Positions 6,896 through 17,629 of a stretch of DNA of 64,000 nt are shown piece by piece. The position numbers were made by a program, and so were the translations under genes. Origin of the DNA: Okeania sp. KiyG1 (GTDB taxonomy: Bacteria; Cyanobacteriota; Cyanobacteriia; Cyanobacteriales; Microcoleaceae). Position 1 is the first letter of the stretch, and each line of letters opens with the position of its first letter. The stretch covers positions 62,001 to 126,000 of the forward strand of contig NZ_BLZO01000118.1 of assembly GCF_014132355.1 (NCBI RefSeq), written 5' to 3'. The notes beneath the pieces were generated by a model. That model ran no database searches. It saw only the letters and a program-made list of their open reading frames with translations, and had not been told where the DNA came from.

Positions 6896-9416
6896 CTACT
6901 TAGTCAGTAAGTCTATCATTTTACTCAATAAATATTCGAGATTAATTGGTTTAGTCAAACATTCATCTGCACCAACAGCATAACAAGATTCTGAATCTAT
7001 GTATGTATCAAAAGTAGTTAATGCCAAAATTTTGAGTGTTTGACTACGATTTGTTTGGCGTAACTGCTGGATAATTTCTACACCATCTATTCCTGGTAAT
7101 TGCATATCTACAATTACAGCAACAGGCTGCAACAAAATGGTTTGCTCTACTGCTGTAGAACCTTCTATTATCCATACAACTTTTAATCCTGCTGCTGTCA
7201 AAATATCGCAAATTAATGTAGCAATATCTTCTTCTTGCTCAATCAATACTACGCTACCTTGCAAGGATAAAATATTAGGTGAATTTTCTTCTTTTTGTTT
7301 TAATTCTTCGTTTTTAATGTGAGTGTTTGTGCTGGTAATTTTACGGTAAAAGTAGAGCCAAAATTAACAGCAGATTCTACTTCAATAATTCCGCCATGAA
7401 GTTCTACTAATTGTTTTGTTAAAGCCAGACCTAAACCTGTACCACCTTGCTGACGATTATAAGGAGAATCTAGTTGTTGAAATTTCTTAAATAATAATGG
7501 TTTTGCTCTTCAGAAATTCCTATACCAGTATCTTCTACTTGAAAAATTGCTGTATCTTTATCTCTTGTAACTTTAAGTATGACACTCCCACCACTAGGAG
7601 TAAATTTAATTCCATTACTGACAAGATTAACTAGAATTTGTTTAACTCGCTTTTTGTCGGCAGTAAATGGATCTTGTTGTGGATTTATTGCTTGTTCTAC
7701 AATGAATTTGACTTCATTTTTTCTGCTTTTTCTCTAAACATTTTCCAAACTTCATAACTTAATTTAGAGAGAAAAAATTACCAATCTTTAAAACTGCTTT
7801 GCCAGCTTCTACTTGAGATAAATCTAGAATATCATTGATTAATTCTAGGAGATGTTCGCCACTATCATGAATTATTTGTAAATAATCTCTTTGCTTTTGT
7901 ATTGGTATTGTTTTAGCTCCTCTATTGCCATAAGACCAGCGTAAAAGAGTTGAAGAAATGCCAATAACACAAGTGAGAGGAGTGCGTAATTCATGGCTCA
8001 TTGTGGCTAAAAATTCACTCTTAGTAAGATTAGCTGATTCTGCTGCTTGTAGAGCATCATAAAGGTCTTGAGTCCGCCTGGCAACTTGCTTTTCTAAAGT
8101 TTGTTTTTGCTTTTGCAATTCTCCATATAATTGAGCTTGGTAAATAGCGATCGCTAAGTGTTCTGCAATTTTTTTGATAAATCTTTTTTCATTATCTTGC
8201 CACTCTCGAATAGAACAGTGATGGGCTATTAATAATCCCCATAATTGTCGATCGACTATAATTGGTACTACTAATTTTGCTTTAACTTGATGTTGTTGCA
8301 TCAATTCTACTAAGCAAGGAAATTGACCATACACTACTTCTATATCAGTTATGGCATGAACATAGACTTTACTATATCTAGCTATAGAGTTATGTGGAAG
8401 ATAAAAGCAGTTTTCTTCTTCAGTTAAACCTAATACTGAAGAAATATTTTCTGATGCTAATGCTTCATATTGAACGTATCCTTTTCGTTGATTTTCGGAT
8501 GTAACATTATTTGTTAATGATAAGGGATTATTGAATTGATAAATTAAGAATCTATCTACTTTAATTAATTTTTGAACTTGCTCTACAGTAGTGGATAAAA
8601 TTTCTGGTAGTTCAAAATTTTGACTAATTTTGGTTGTTACTTGATTCAGAAGTATCTCTTGTTCTAGTTGTTTGCTTAGAGCTTGTTCGATAGGTTGACA
8701 TACTAATGGATATTGTTGATTATTCAGTGTTGAATCTGGTCCTGATAATCCATAAATATCAACTTTTGAATCATCTATGGAGAGGAAATTTGATTTCTGA
8801 GAATAAGATTTATTTTTATTGATTTTTGACTACTTGTTTGCTCTAAAATAGAATCTATATTTTCATGATAAGTCAATAATTTTAGTAATTTCAAGGTAAA
8901 TTCATCCTGGAGATTTGTATTATTGACTTTCAGGTTACTTATTTTAGATTTAATTTGAGAGGCGATCGCTAAGTTACTATTATCTTCCTCTATAGTACTT
9001 AAAACCTGGTATACAAAAAGTTTGATTGTCTCTGGGTCAAAAGTTAAACCTACATTAAATTTTAAATTTCCCACATTTTCACTTGAAAAAGGAAAGGTAA
9101 AAGGGTTAGATTGGGAATTATTATCTTTTTGTCGGTCTTCTATCTTCTGAATCTGATTATCTAACGACTCCTTGGCTATTGTGCCCCACAAAAGTCCATT
9201 AAACTCCTCTGAAATAACTACTGTAAATTTTAGGTCTGGAAATTTATGAGATTGAGTAGTCGCAAGTATATCTTCTGTAATTAATATGGTCTTCAAACCT
9301 TGAGTTGTTTGTTGCAATAGCTGACTTAAAAGCTCAAGGGTATTTAAAGGTAAAATTAAGTTTGGTTTTGCAGGTGGAAACTGGGCATCCCCGGCGGTCT
9401 TGGATAAAATGGCCAT
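6896..9416 (-). pseudogene. Hybrid sensor histidine kinase (sensor, GAF, HisKA, HATPase, receiver), multiply frameshifted
   Basis: Pieces follow in order on the minus strand. 9416-8775 is an N-terminal sensory region with FTVVISEEFNGLLWGT and LTFDPETIKLFV. About 8780-8160 is a GAF domain (IKVDRFLIYQF, VYGQFPCLVELM, VPIIVDRQLWGLLIAHHC). About 8060-7800 is HisKA with the phospho-acceptor in SHELRTPL. 7740-7320 is HATPase_c ([48 protein letters not shown]). 7264-6896 is a receiver with the acceptor Asp in VIVDMQLPGIDG and the Lys in LTKPI. About five single-base shifts separate them, mostly at A or T runs (near 8810, 7777, 7722, 7500 and 7305). Either a decayed gene or assembly indels. The receiver alone is open for 122 residues and could be a separate gene starting at TTG 7264. 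Confidence 0.75.
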
Positions 9417-9689
9417 AATAATATTCAGGACCAGGACAAAGAGTATTGCTTATGTATATTATTAAGCATTTTTTAGATTTTAGATTATTTAATCTAACTG
9501 TAAATCTATCCAATTTAACATATTCTCATAGCATATTTTTTCATCTGCTTATTCTTAATTATTTTCAATGACCGAAAAATTCAGGTCAATAGCCTCCCCT
9601 TTTAAGCTATCCATTACCCACATCTTTCTTAACATAAGATTTGACAAAAAAAGCATTTTATGTATGGAGTAGCGATATAGCTGCCGCCA

Positions 9690-10115
9690 CCATCCTCCGC
9701 CAACGCCAAACTGACTCTGGGAAATCGTCATTAAGCTCTGCTTGTTGATAAGAATGATTTTGAAGTAACATAAGCTACAAAACTTACTAAAAATTAACTA
9801 TTTTGTCAGGGCGATCGCCAAACTGACTCTGGGAAAATCGTCATTAAGTTCTGCTTGTTGATAAGAATGATTTTGAGGTAATATCAGCTATAAAGCTGAA
9901 AGCCTGGTGAATCTGAAGTTCGGCGATGAAAATTTTTTTGAACTCACGTTTAATTAACCACAAGAGACTGACAAACAACCCAGCCCTTAAAAAAATCCGC
10001 TTCTCGGTCGGCAATTGTCACTACTTGCAAGTGATTGGGAATGATTGACTCAGTTTTAATTAAACTATCAAGCCATCTTTGACTTTCTTTTTGTGTGGGA
10101 AGTACAGATATTAAC
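9690..10115 (-). pseudogene. IS4 (Tn5-type) transposase relic
   Basis: Minus-strand reading of about 10093-9975 gives KESQRWLDSLIKTESIIP then NHLQVVTIADREADFFK. It contains the DREAD motif of Tn5-like transposases and then stops. Downstream, two direct copies of a 63-bp segment (about 9706-9768 and 9829-9892) both read YQQAELNDDFPRVSLA. Nothing else of the transposase is recognisable. Confidence 0.5.
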
Positions 10116-10285
10116 AATTAAACGCTTCCAGTGGGGGCATCTTGCCCGCGACGGGTGTACCTCACCAAGGTGGAATCCGCTGTATAAATTAGGTATAAAT
10201 TAGGTGGAGTACTTAGTCATCTATCTAGTGCAGGATGGCAGAAATAACTAACCAGTTATAAAATCCTAAAAGGCTTACCAATCAA

Positions 10286-10437
10286 TACTTTTGACTGTCT
10301 TGAGTGCGTCTTACATTCTGTTGGCGTAGCCTTTCCGCAGAAAATGGAAACCTCAGAATTACGGACTCGCTTTTGTAGGGGCGCCATTCGGCAGCTTTGC
10401 GTCAGCAAATGGCCATTCGCCCCTACGACTTTTAACT
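10286..10437. repeat. Family I dispersed repeat (copy I1)
   Basis: Shares TTTTGACTGTC, GCGTCTTACATTCTG and ACTCGCTTTTGTAGGG in the same order with 62729-62871. The interior holds a GTAGGGGCGCCATTCGGC / GGCCATTCGCCCCTAC palindrome. No gene. Confidence 0.65.
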
Positions 10438-10451
10438 TCCGCGTAGCCGCA

Positions 10452-11756
10452 CTAGAGCAAGCCATCATTATCCATTAGATATTTTGCCACCTTATTAATA
10501 GAGGTACGAATCTGGATATCGCGTCCACCACGACTATCAATTACAGTTATTACATACACTTCACCATTAATACTTAATCCTAAAGTAGTACCCAGAGCGC
10601 GAGAATTTTCTCCCGTCTTTTCACCAAGCCATTTTACTTCTGGTAATTCTTCTAGGGCAGCATATCCTAATAATCTATCCTTCTGACGGGCTAAGGCTTC
10701 TATCAATACATCAGAATTTGGATACTCATAATTATATATTGAGACCATCATATCTGTCAGTTCGTTGCTAGTCAGGGTATTACGACCTTTACCAGGATTT
10801 TTAGGCATGATCCGGTTACCCATCAGTTTGTAGTTAACACTCATCACTTTGTAGCCATCATCTTTGAGAACTTTATTAATATAAGGTTGTCCTAAATAAT
10901 CAATAAGTTGATTTGTGGCAATATTGCTACTATGGTCAATCATTTGCCCAACTAGAGTTTTAAGGGGATAGGGCTTTCTTGCTCTAATTTCTGAAGCATC
11001 TTCAGTAAAGTTTCCTCTACTCACATATATAGGAGTATCTAAACTAATATTTTCTGTGGAGGCTTTCTGCATTGCTGCTACAGCAACAGGAACTTTAATT
11101 AAACTAGCAGGACTAGCAGGTGGTTTATTGCCGTTTAGGTCTAAACATTTCCGCCGGAGGTTACAAATAGCGATCGTTGCTCTGCTAGATAGACCACTGT
11201 CTTTACGAATTTTCTCTAAAAAGTTTGATTTTGTTAGGTTTAACTGATAATAAGAATCATTCAGACTACGCTGGTATTCTTTGATCTTTTTAGTAGTTTT
11301 TTCTGCTATCAATGAATCGGTAGGAATTGCTTCTAAATTAGAAAGAGCTTGCTGCCAGAGGTGTTTTTCTGTTTCTCTAGTTTTGACAGTTGGATTTTGC
11401 ATCTCTCCTACTTCTGATGCTTGAGCACCCAGGGTTAATGCTTGACGCCAGTTATCATTTGCTCGTTGTTCAATTAATATTTGAACTTCAATTTCTTGTA
11501 ATTTTTGTAGCAAGTTTTGTTGCTTTTCTAATACAGTGTCATCCTTATCAGAAAAGAATAATTGCTTTCTGGGAGTAGGTAGAGATTCTAATTTTTCTAC
11601 TGTGCGATCGCGCATATCATAGAGTTCTTGTAAAGACTGAGTATAAGATTCTTCTGCCCAGGAACTCTCTATACTCCCAATTGAAATTATGGTAATACTA
11701 GCTATTGTTGTTAAAGTGCTAGTCAGAATATGTCTAATTTTTAGTCTTCCGTACAT
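10452..11756 (-). CDS. Exported serine hydrolase, class A beta-lactamase-like
   Basis: 434 residues. N-terminal hydrophobic signal (about 8-33, ending SSWAEE), then a long helical, coiled-coil-like region (40-185) and a beta-lactamase2 domain (about 186-434). Active-site elements: S218-x-x-K221 in SPASLIKVPV, SSN 276-278 (the SDN loop position) and KTG in LGEKTGENSRA. The catalytic set is complete but the helical N-terminal extension is unlike true secreted beta-lactamases. Cyanobacterial homologues are usually annotated only as serine hydrolases. Substrate unknown; a penicillin-recognising enzyme acting on the cell wall is equally possible. The first 25 codons and the upstream region are tandemly duplicated. 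Confidence 0.75.
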   Translation of the reverse strand: MYGRLKIRHILTSTLTTIASITIISIGSIESSWAEESYTQSLQELYDMRDRTVEKLESLPTPRKQLFFSDKDDTVLEKQQNLLQKLQEIEVQILIEQRANDNWRQALTLGAQASEVGEMQNPTVKTRETEKHLWQQALSNLEAIPTDSLIAEKTTKKIKEYQRSLNDSYYQLNLTKSNFLEKIRKDSGLSSRATIAICNLRRKCLDLNGNKPPASPASLIKVPVAVAAMQKASTENISLDTPIYVSRGNFTEDASEIRARKPYPLKTLVGQMIDHSSNIATNQLIDYLGQPYINKVLKDDGYKVMSVNYKLMGNRIMPKNPGKGRNTLTSNELTDMMVSIYNYEYPNSDVLIEALARQKDRLLGYAALEELPEVKWLGEKTGENSRALGTTLGLSINGEVYVITVIDSRGGRDIQIRTSINKVAKYLMDNDGLL

Positions 11757-12001
11757 TTAATTTACCTCACACAAATAAATAATTTTATGCTGACCAATAA
11801 AAATATAATCTTTTAATCTTTATTGTATCCACTTGTCTAAATTGAAATTATGGTAATACTAGCTATTGTTGTTAAAGTGCTAGTCAGAATATGTCTAATT
11901 TTTAGTCTTCCGTACATTTAATTTACCTCACACAAATAAATAATTTTATGCTGACCAATAAAAATATAATCTTTTAATCTTTATTGTATCAAATTGTCTA
12001 A
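11681..12001. repeat. 161-bp tandem duplication spanning the beta-lactamase gene start
   Basis: Positions 11681-11840 and 11842-12001 are almost identical. The copies include the first codons (MYGRLKIRHI...), the region ahead of the ATG and an AT-rich spacer. The outer copy keeps an orphan start codon and about 25 codons, so promoter and ribosome-binding region exist twice. Confidence 0.9.
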
Positions 12002-12296
12002 CTAAATACAAATATATAGTCTTTATTTATTATATTTTTGTAATTTTGTCAACTCCTATTCATCTATTAACAAAGTTAAGTAGGAGGAGAGAGATAATAA
12101 ATAGTAGTTTAAAAGCATATTTACTCAGGGTTATTATTCTAATACGATTACTAATTATCCGGATACTATATTAGACATTTTAGAAAGCCAGTTTATATCA
12201 TGTCTCTTTAAATACTCACAAATAAAGAAATTGTTAGGGAGATGGGGAGATGGGGAGATGGGGAGATAGGAGGTGGGGTAATTAACAGCTTGACAT

Positions 12297-13509
12297 AATC
12301 TATGATTATCTACTATAATCTCTGAATATCTATATTTAGTTTTATGCTACTAGGATTTAAAACTGAGTTACACCCTAACAATCGGCAAAAGACTTTACTG
12401 GCTAAACACGCTGGTGTAGCCCGTCATGCTTATAATTGGGGACTATGGTTAACTAGGAACATTCTCGATCACAATTCAAATAATTCTTCAGGTAAACTGA
12501 AATTTCCCACATCTATCGACCTGCATAAACTTTTGGTGGCAATGGTTAAACCTAATAACTATTGGTACTACGAAGTATCTAAAACAGCGCCTCAATATGC
12601 TTTGAGGTATTTGTCAAATGCTTGGAAACGTTGCTTCAGCAAAGTGTCTGCTCAACCTAAATTCAAGAAAAAAAGGTAGAGATGATAGTTTCACTTTGGA
12701 TGGTTCAATTACAGTCGGTTTTAATCAGATCAAACTGCCCCGAATTGGATGGATTAAAACTTATGAAATACTGCCAGATAATGTCACTCCTAAGTCTGTA
12801 ACTATTAGCAAAAAAGCAGGCCGTTGGTTTTTGAGCTTTAAAATAGAAAGAGAATCTCAAATTACTGAGAAGTCAGTAGACGTGGTTGGTGTTGATCTAG
12901 GTGTAAAATCTCTAGCTACGTTATCAACTGGTGAAGTATTTGAAGGTGCTAAACCTTACAAAAAAGTTAGAATCTAAACTATCACGATTGCAATACCTAA
13001 ACAGGAATAAAACCAAGTTTTCCTCTAACTGGAAGAAAGCACAACTCAAGATAGCTCAGTTACACAATAGAATAGCTAACATCAGGAAAGATACATTGCA
13101 TAAACTAACAACCTATTTGGCTAAAAACCACAGCCAGATAGTAATAGAAGACCTAAATGTATCAGGAATGATATCAAATCACAAGCTAGCTAAGGCTGTT
13201 GCTGACATGGGTTTTTATGAGTTTCGTAGACAGTTAGAGTATAAGTGTGAATTATACGGTTCTAAGTTAATTGTTGTTGATAGATGGTTTCCTAGCTCGA
13301 AGACTTGCTCTCACTGTGGTGAGGTGAAACAGTTTCTTTCTTTATCGGAGCGTGTCTTCAATTGCGAAGGCTGCAATTTTAGTTGCGATCGAGACCTGAA
13401 TGCAGCGTTAAATTTAGCTATGGCGGTCAGTTCGACCGTGACAGCTTGTGGACTGGATAACGCCGACGTTGCCAGAATGAAGCAGGAATAGAACAGATAA
13501 TCATAGATT
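12297..13509 (+). mobile_element. tnpB-only element with 15-bp inverted ends
   Basis: AATCTATGATTATCT at 12297-12311 is the exact reverse complement of 13495-13509. These flank the broken tnpB with only 33 bp before its start and 4 bp after its stop. Further imperfect copies of ATAGATTATCATAGGTTTC follow the right end. It has no tnpA. Confidence 0.55.
12344..13491 (+). pseudogene. tnpB: TnpB (IS605/IS607-type OrfB), two frameshifts
   Basis: N-terminal part 12344-12679 (FKTELHPNNRQKTLLAKHAG, ARHAYNWGL), middle 12672-12975 (SFTLDGSITVGFNQIKLPRI, then GVDLGVKSLATLS with the first catalytic Asp) and C-terminal part to 13491 (IVIEDLNVSGM with the Glu; zinc ribbon CSHCGEVKQF and CEGCNFSCDRDLNAALNLA with the last Asp). 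Both breaks are single-base shifts at A runs (about 12668 and 12960). All catalytic residues survive in the pieces, so decay is recent or the shifts are sequencing errors. Confidence 0.85.
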
Positions 13510-13635
13510 TCTATAGATTATCATAGGTTTCTAAGAACGGAGATAGAAAAATATTTGGTAATGGTTGAAGATGGAACATTTTTTTATACCGAATTAAACG
13601 GACTTGATATCATACCATGCATGAAAAAAGAATCT

Positions 13636-13904
13636 TATATCAAATCCGGTTGAATACTTAATTATATAGTTGAGAGTAGGGGACTCACCCCTAACCCCCC
13701 GGTGGAGGAGAGCAGGGGAGATTAAATAGACATCTCCAATCATCAAAAATCAAATCAATTATCGTACATAAATTATCAATTATTTCCTCCTACTCCCTAC
13801 TCCATAAGCGTGGTGGAGATGTCTAGTATTGAAGTAATTTAAGAAATTATCAACAGTCTCTTATATCAGCAGATTCGGTAGTGCAATTAACCGGATTTGA
13901 TATT
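13636..13904. mobile_element. Family K MITE with a nested family L element
   Basis: Ends ATATCAAATCCGGTTGAATA and AACCGGATTTGATAT are inverted. Relative at 32636-32797. Inside, 13727-13825 has ends TAGACATCTCC and GGAGATGTCTA, also found at 17495-17625 and 62502-62637. Confidence 0.6.
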
Positions 13905-14074
13905 ACGAATAAATAAGTGTGATTAAAAGACAAGAGCAGGAGATATCTCTTTGACAAAAAAAGAGAATTTCTAACCTAAAAACTGGTATTGAAGCCATTC
14001 CCATACAACTCCTGACTCCTGACTCCTGTGAAATCACACATTTATTCAGCAATGCCAAAATTATGTACGTCCCA

Positions 14075-16207
14075 CTACCTAAACAACGGCAAACTATTCC
14101 AAGGGTCAAAAGAAATCAACTTCTGGGATGGAAAATGGGGGCGACAGAAAAATTTGCCCTGTTGGTTGAGCATGGAAGCAGCAAAAGAGAAAGTGCTATT
14201 CGATATTGCTACAGCATCAGCGTGACTTAATACATAAAAATCTCTATAAAACTCTGCCTCTGGTAACTCAACTCCTAAATCTTTTGCTGTTATCGGTTGA
14301 TATTGGGCAAAACACCCCAACACTGCTTCTACATCGTCGCTGGCAACATAAAGTATCGGATCTTCCAGAGTCTCCCAGAAACCCCGCAACCATTCGCCAT
14401 ACCATTCCCAAGGAGCTATCCAATGAGGGTAGAGATAAAAATAATCTCCCAGTCGTAAATGTATTGCCACTATTGTCTTACCTTTTGCCTTCAGACCTTC
14501 CCAGGCCACCTGCATTTTCCCTTGAATTTCCTCAACTGGTTGAAATAGCGATCGCCAATATTCTTGGTGTTTGACATAGTAAGCGGTGTGATATTGGAAA
14601 TATCCCCAAAAATCAACATTGCTTAAAGTTTCTGGGGAATTGACAATACTAGAAATCGACATATTGCTTTCTATATTTTCGGAAATAACTGGGAGCGGTC
14701 GCCTAATTAGCAGGTCGTCTAACCCAAAAATATTTTTTCCGATCCACTCTGGGGTTTCTACTCGCAAATTATGTTCTTTGGCATAGATTTTTAAGAAACC
14801 GTACTGGAAAAGTTGATTGGCAAATCCGCCATTGTTGCCCAAAGTTGACATGGTAATAGTCGGTTTCTTGACATAAAAAGCATCGCCCCAAGAATGGTGA
14901 TAAGGTGTGGTCGTTGCTACCCGATCAAAACCTACTTTTTCCAGAAATTCGTCGATATCGTCAATTAAGGGGCAACCTTGATAAATTTCCTCATAATTGA
15001 CTTCAATATTAATCCCATCTATAAATTGCAACGCATTGCTCGCCCCTTGCAATGCTAACAATTCAGCTCCTTGAATGTCGATATTAAGGAGATTAAAATC
15101 TTCCGGTGGCAATTCTAATTCTGCCAGGAGACTATCCAGAGTTTTTGCCTCTACAGTTACTTTAGATATTTCTCTGGTATAGATACTCTGGTCGCTATCA
15201 TCTTTTGGTGATAAAATCGAACTGCTTTGCTCATTAGCAGCAATGTGCAGATCCACCAAACCATTCCGCTCGCATAAAGCATAATTAGCTACTCGCACCT
15301 CTGGCATTCCTGCCATCTTTTTCTGGAGGCGGTCAAATACTTTGGGGTTAGCTTCTACAAACAATACATTTGCCATTCCCATTTCTTGATATGCTTGAAT
15401 TTCTTCCCCTTCATAAGCACCAATATGAATTACGCCCCTTGGTTGAATCGAATTTTGCGAACAAAGTTTTGCCAAATCGAACATCTGGGGAAACTGCCCC
15501 AAAACTCCAGAAACAAAACGCTCGTTAACAGCTAAAAAGTTACACCATTGCCAGTCTTCATCTGCGGGCAAAAATTCTGGTTTGTAATCTAATTTATCAG
15601 GCAAAATTTTAAACAAAGAATAGCGATATTGTTGTAGGAATTCAAAAACAGTTTTCAAGGAAATTCCTGCATCTTTAAAAGTACTGCCATATTCAAATTG
15701 GAGATAATCTATTTTGCCCGACTGCAACATTTTTGTTGCTCCTTTTAAGACATCCAACTCACTGCCTTCAATATCAATTTTGAGGAAATTAATCCGTTTA
15801 ATTTGCCACCGTTGACAATAAGCATCAAGAGTGGTAAGCAAAATTGGAAACTGCTTGGGCGTTCCTAGATGAAACAATTTTTCATCTTCGGAGTTACGGC
15901 GATATAAAGTATTAAGGAAGCGAGTATCCTGATAATCGTAAAGGATTTTTATTTCTTCCGAATTAGACAGGGCAAAGTTATTGGCAAAAACTTGCCCAAG
16001 ACTAATTTTTTGGGCGAGATTACCTACTAATTTTTGGTAGGTTTGCGGGTGAGGTTCAAAACTATGTATCTCCAGGCGATCGCCTCCGCATTTTAAAACT
16101 TCATCAGTCCACTGACCGATATACGCACCGACATCAAACACAACATTTCCAGAACGAATAAATCTGGCAATGACATTTAATTCTCCAAGGTCAAGGGTAG
16201 CTTTCAT
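14075..16207 (-). CDS. FkbM methyltransferase - FkbM methyltransferase - fucosyltransferase-like fusion
   Basis: About 710 residues from ATG 16207, the preferred start over an upstream TTG at 16213. Domain 1 (about 1-230): FkbM SAM-dependent methyltransferase, with VVFDVGAYIGQW as the SAM loop and NFLKIDIEGSELDVLKGA. Domain 2 (about 235-460): a second FkbM domain, with GVIHIGAYEGEEIQAY and LLNIDIQGAELLALQGA. Domain 3 (about 460-710): GT11 alpha-1,2-fucosyltransferase-like, with NNGGFANQLFQYGFLK, VAIHLRLGDYF and AISNSTFSFAAS. FkbM enzymes O-methylate sugars; GT11 adds fucose or galactose. The fusion suggests one enzyme that builds and methylates an O-glycan or surface sugar. No membrane segment is seen. 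The downstream neighbourhood is only repeats; a glycosyltransferase gene lies 1.4 kb upstream on the same strand. Confidence 0.85.
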   Translation of the reverse strand: MKATLDLGELNVIARFIRSGNVVFDVGAYIGQWTDEVLKCGGDRLEIHSFEPHPQTYQKLVGNLAQKISLGQVFANNFALSNSEEIKILYDYQDTRFLNTLYRRNSEDEKLFHLGTPKQFPILLTTLDAYCQRWQIKRINFLKIDIEGSELDVLKGATKMLQSGKIDYLQFEYGSTFKDAGISLKTVFEFLQQYRYSLFKILPDKLDYKPEFLPADEDWQWCNFLAVNERFVSGVLGQFPQMFDLAKLCSQNSIQPRGVIHIGAYEGEEIQAYQEMGMANVLFVEANPKVFDRLQKKMAGMPEVRVANYALCERNGLVDLHIAANEQSSSILSPKDDSDQSIYTREISKVTVEAKTLDSLLAELELPPEDFNLLNIDIQGAELLALQGASNALQFIDGINIEVNYEEIYQGCPLIDDIDEFLEKVGFDRVATTTPYHHSWGDAFYVKKPTITMSTLGNNGGFANQLFQYGFLKIYAKEHNLRVETPEWIGKNIFGLDDLLIRRPLPVISENIESNMSISSIVNSPETLSNVDFWGYFQYHTAYYVKHQEYWRSLFQPVEEIQGKMQVAWEGLKAKGKTIVAIHLRLGDYFYLYPHWIAPWEWYGEWLRGFWETLEDPILYVASDDVEAVLGCFAQYQPITAKDLGVELPEAEFYRDFYVLSHADAVAISNSTFSFAASMLNQQGKFFCRPHFPSQKLISFDPWNSLPLFR

Positions 16208-16292
16208 TATCAAAAAAGAGGACGCAAATCAAATCTATCTTTAATTTTTTTATCAACCAAAGATATGATATATACTTAATATTGCTGAGTAT

Positions 16293-16500
16293 ATCATATC
16301 ATGTCCGGTAGCATCGATATTGTATAGAGAAGGTAAGGAAGAAGGAAGAAGTAGGGGCGATTTCCTAGGTCATGCTCCGCAAACGGGTAATTAGGAGCAT
16401 TCCGGAACGGAAATCGCTCCTACAAGAGAAGGAAAAACTTTATATGGTGCTAGATATTTCCCCAACTTTATACACAAACGATACCAACGGACATGATATC
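16293..16500. mobile_element. MITE related to families C and E
   Basis: Ends ATATCATGTCCGGTAGCATC and CCAACGGACATGATATC are inverted. The interior has a short GGGGCGATTTCC / GGAAATCGCTCC inverted pair (16355-16420). No gene. Confidence 0.55.
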
Positions 16501-16649
16501 AGTTCGTCGATCAAAAATTTATCTCCAATGCAAATATTAATATTATATCATGTTAGGTTGAATAGTTATAAATAAACGACGGAGGAGTCAGGAGTCAGGA
16601 GGGAATAAAGAAGGAAGAAGCAAGAAGGAAGAAGCAAGAAAAAAGAGAG

Positions 16650-17067
16650 ACGTTGCTGATTCTGGGTATAATTTTGCCCCCCTAGCCCCCCAAAATTGGC
16701 AGGGTCAATTTATTGTCACCAGAGAAAAAGGGAGTAGGGGAGCGGGGAGTGGGGGAGTGGGGGAGTGGGGGAGCATTTGTCAATTCATTGTCAAGGGAGA
16801 AAAATTGTATCCTTTGAAATTTTGTACATCTTGCTAGAGTTAGTTAACCAAAAATATAGAGTTGTAAATATTCTAGGCGCGACAATGAATTAGCCCTGCC
16901 CAAAATAGGGGGGAATAAAACTCTAAAATTCCCCCTTGATCCCCCTCCCGTCCCCCGCAGGATCGGGGGAAGCCAGATGTTGCTGCGCTTTTTGTTGAAC
17001 GGGGGATGCGCGGGGGCGAAGGCGAGAACAAAACAATCGCACATTCATACTTCAATTCAGCAACGCC
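16650..17067. mobile_element. Family A MITE (copy A2)
   Basis: Left CGTTGCTGATTCTGGGTAT and right CTTCAATTCAGCAACGCC. Exact 8-bp flank AAAAGAGA on both sides (16641-16648 and 17068-17075). Larger than A3 and A4, with an internal stretch of GAGTGGGG repeats that looks inserted. Confidence 0.8.
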
Positions 17068-17118
17068 AAAAGAGAAAGTTTTTTGGTCGCGTCAGCGGAA
17101 CGGAGTTATATCGCTAAT

Positions 17119-17222
17119 TACAGCCCTTTTCAGATTGATAAACCACATCATCATAACCAAAAACCTATAAGGGCGAATGCCATTCGCCCCTACTGTGGTT
17201 TACTGAAATGAAAACCGCTGTA
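17119..17222. mobile_element. Family G MITE (copy G1)
   Basis: Ends TACAGCCCTTTTCAGATTGA and TGAAATGAAAACCGCTGTA. Core is a GGGCGAATGCCATTCGCCCC palindrome. Second copy at 25981-26132. Confidence 0.7.
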
Positions 17223-17478
17223 GGGCTTGCTGAATAAATATCAAAGCATTTACAGGTAAAGGTTTTAGACTTTTTAGGTCTGAAATACCTTGATTTTCAG
17301 CCCTTCATGCTCATGCATTGAGCGTATTTTGGGCGAGAGTTGGGCAAAAAAATACTCCCGTACGGACGCCCTTATGCAACGTCCCTACCCTACTCCCCTA
17401 CTCCCCTCCTGGGAGGGGGAGGGGCGAGGGGTGGGTCCCCTACTCCTTAAAAAAGACTAGTGAAGCGCAAACCCTAAT
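17221..17478. mobile_element. Family F MITE, directly abutting G1
   Basis: Left end TAGGGCTTGCTGAATAAAT, right end GCGCAAACCCTAATTA (degenerate). Related copy at 25743-25978 with ends TAGGGCTTGCTGA and TCAGCAAACCCTA. Shares a TA with the G1 end. Confidence 0.55.
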
Positions 17479-17494
17479 TATCCGGACATAATAT

Positions 17495-17625
17495 TAGACA
17501 TCTCCAATGATAAAAAATGAAATCAATTATCCCGCATAAATTATCAATTCTTTCCCCCTACTCTTTACGGACGCCCTTATGCAACGTTCCTACTCCCTAC
17601 TCCATAAGCGTGGAGGAGATGTCTA
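17495..17625. mobile_element. Family L MITE (copy L2)
   Basis: TAGACATCTCCAATGAT at the left, GGAGATGTCTA at the right. Same ends and similar interior as 13727-13825. Stops 5 bp before the end of the glycosyltransferase gene. Confidence 0.6.
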
Positions 17626-17629
17626 TTAA

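Noticed and set aside
14206-14574. 122-residue plus-strand frame
   Set aside because: Lies wholly opposite the well-supported FkbM/fucosyltransferase gene.
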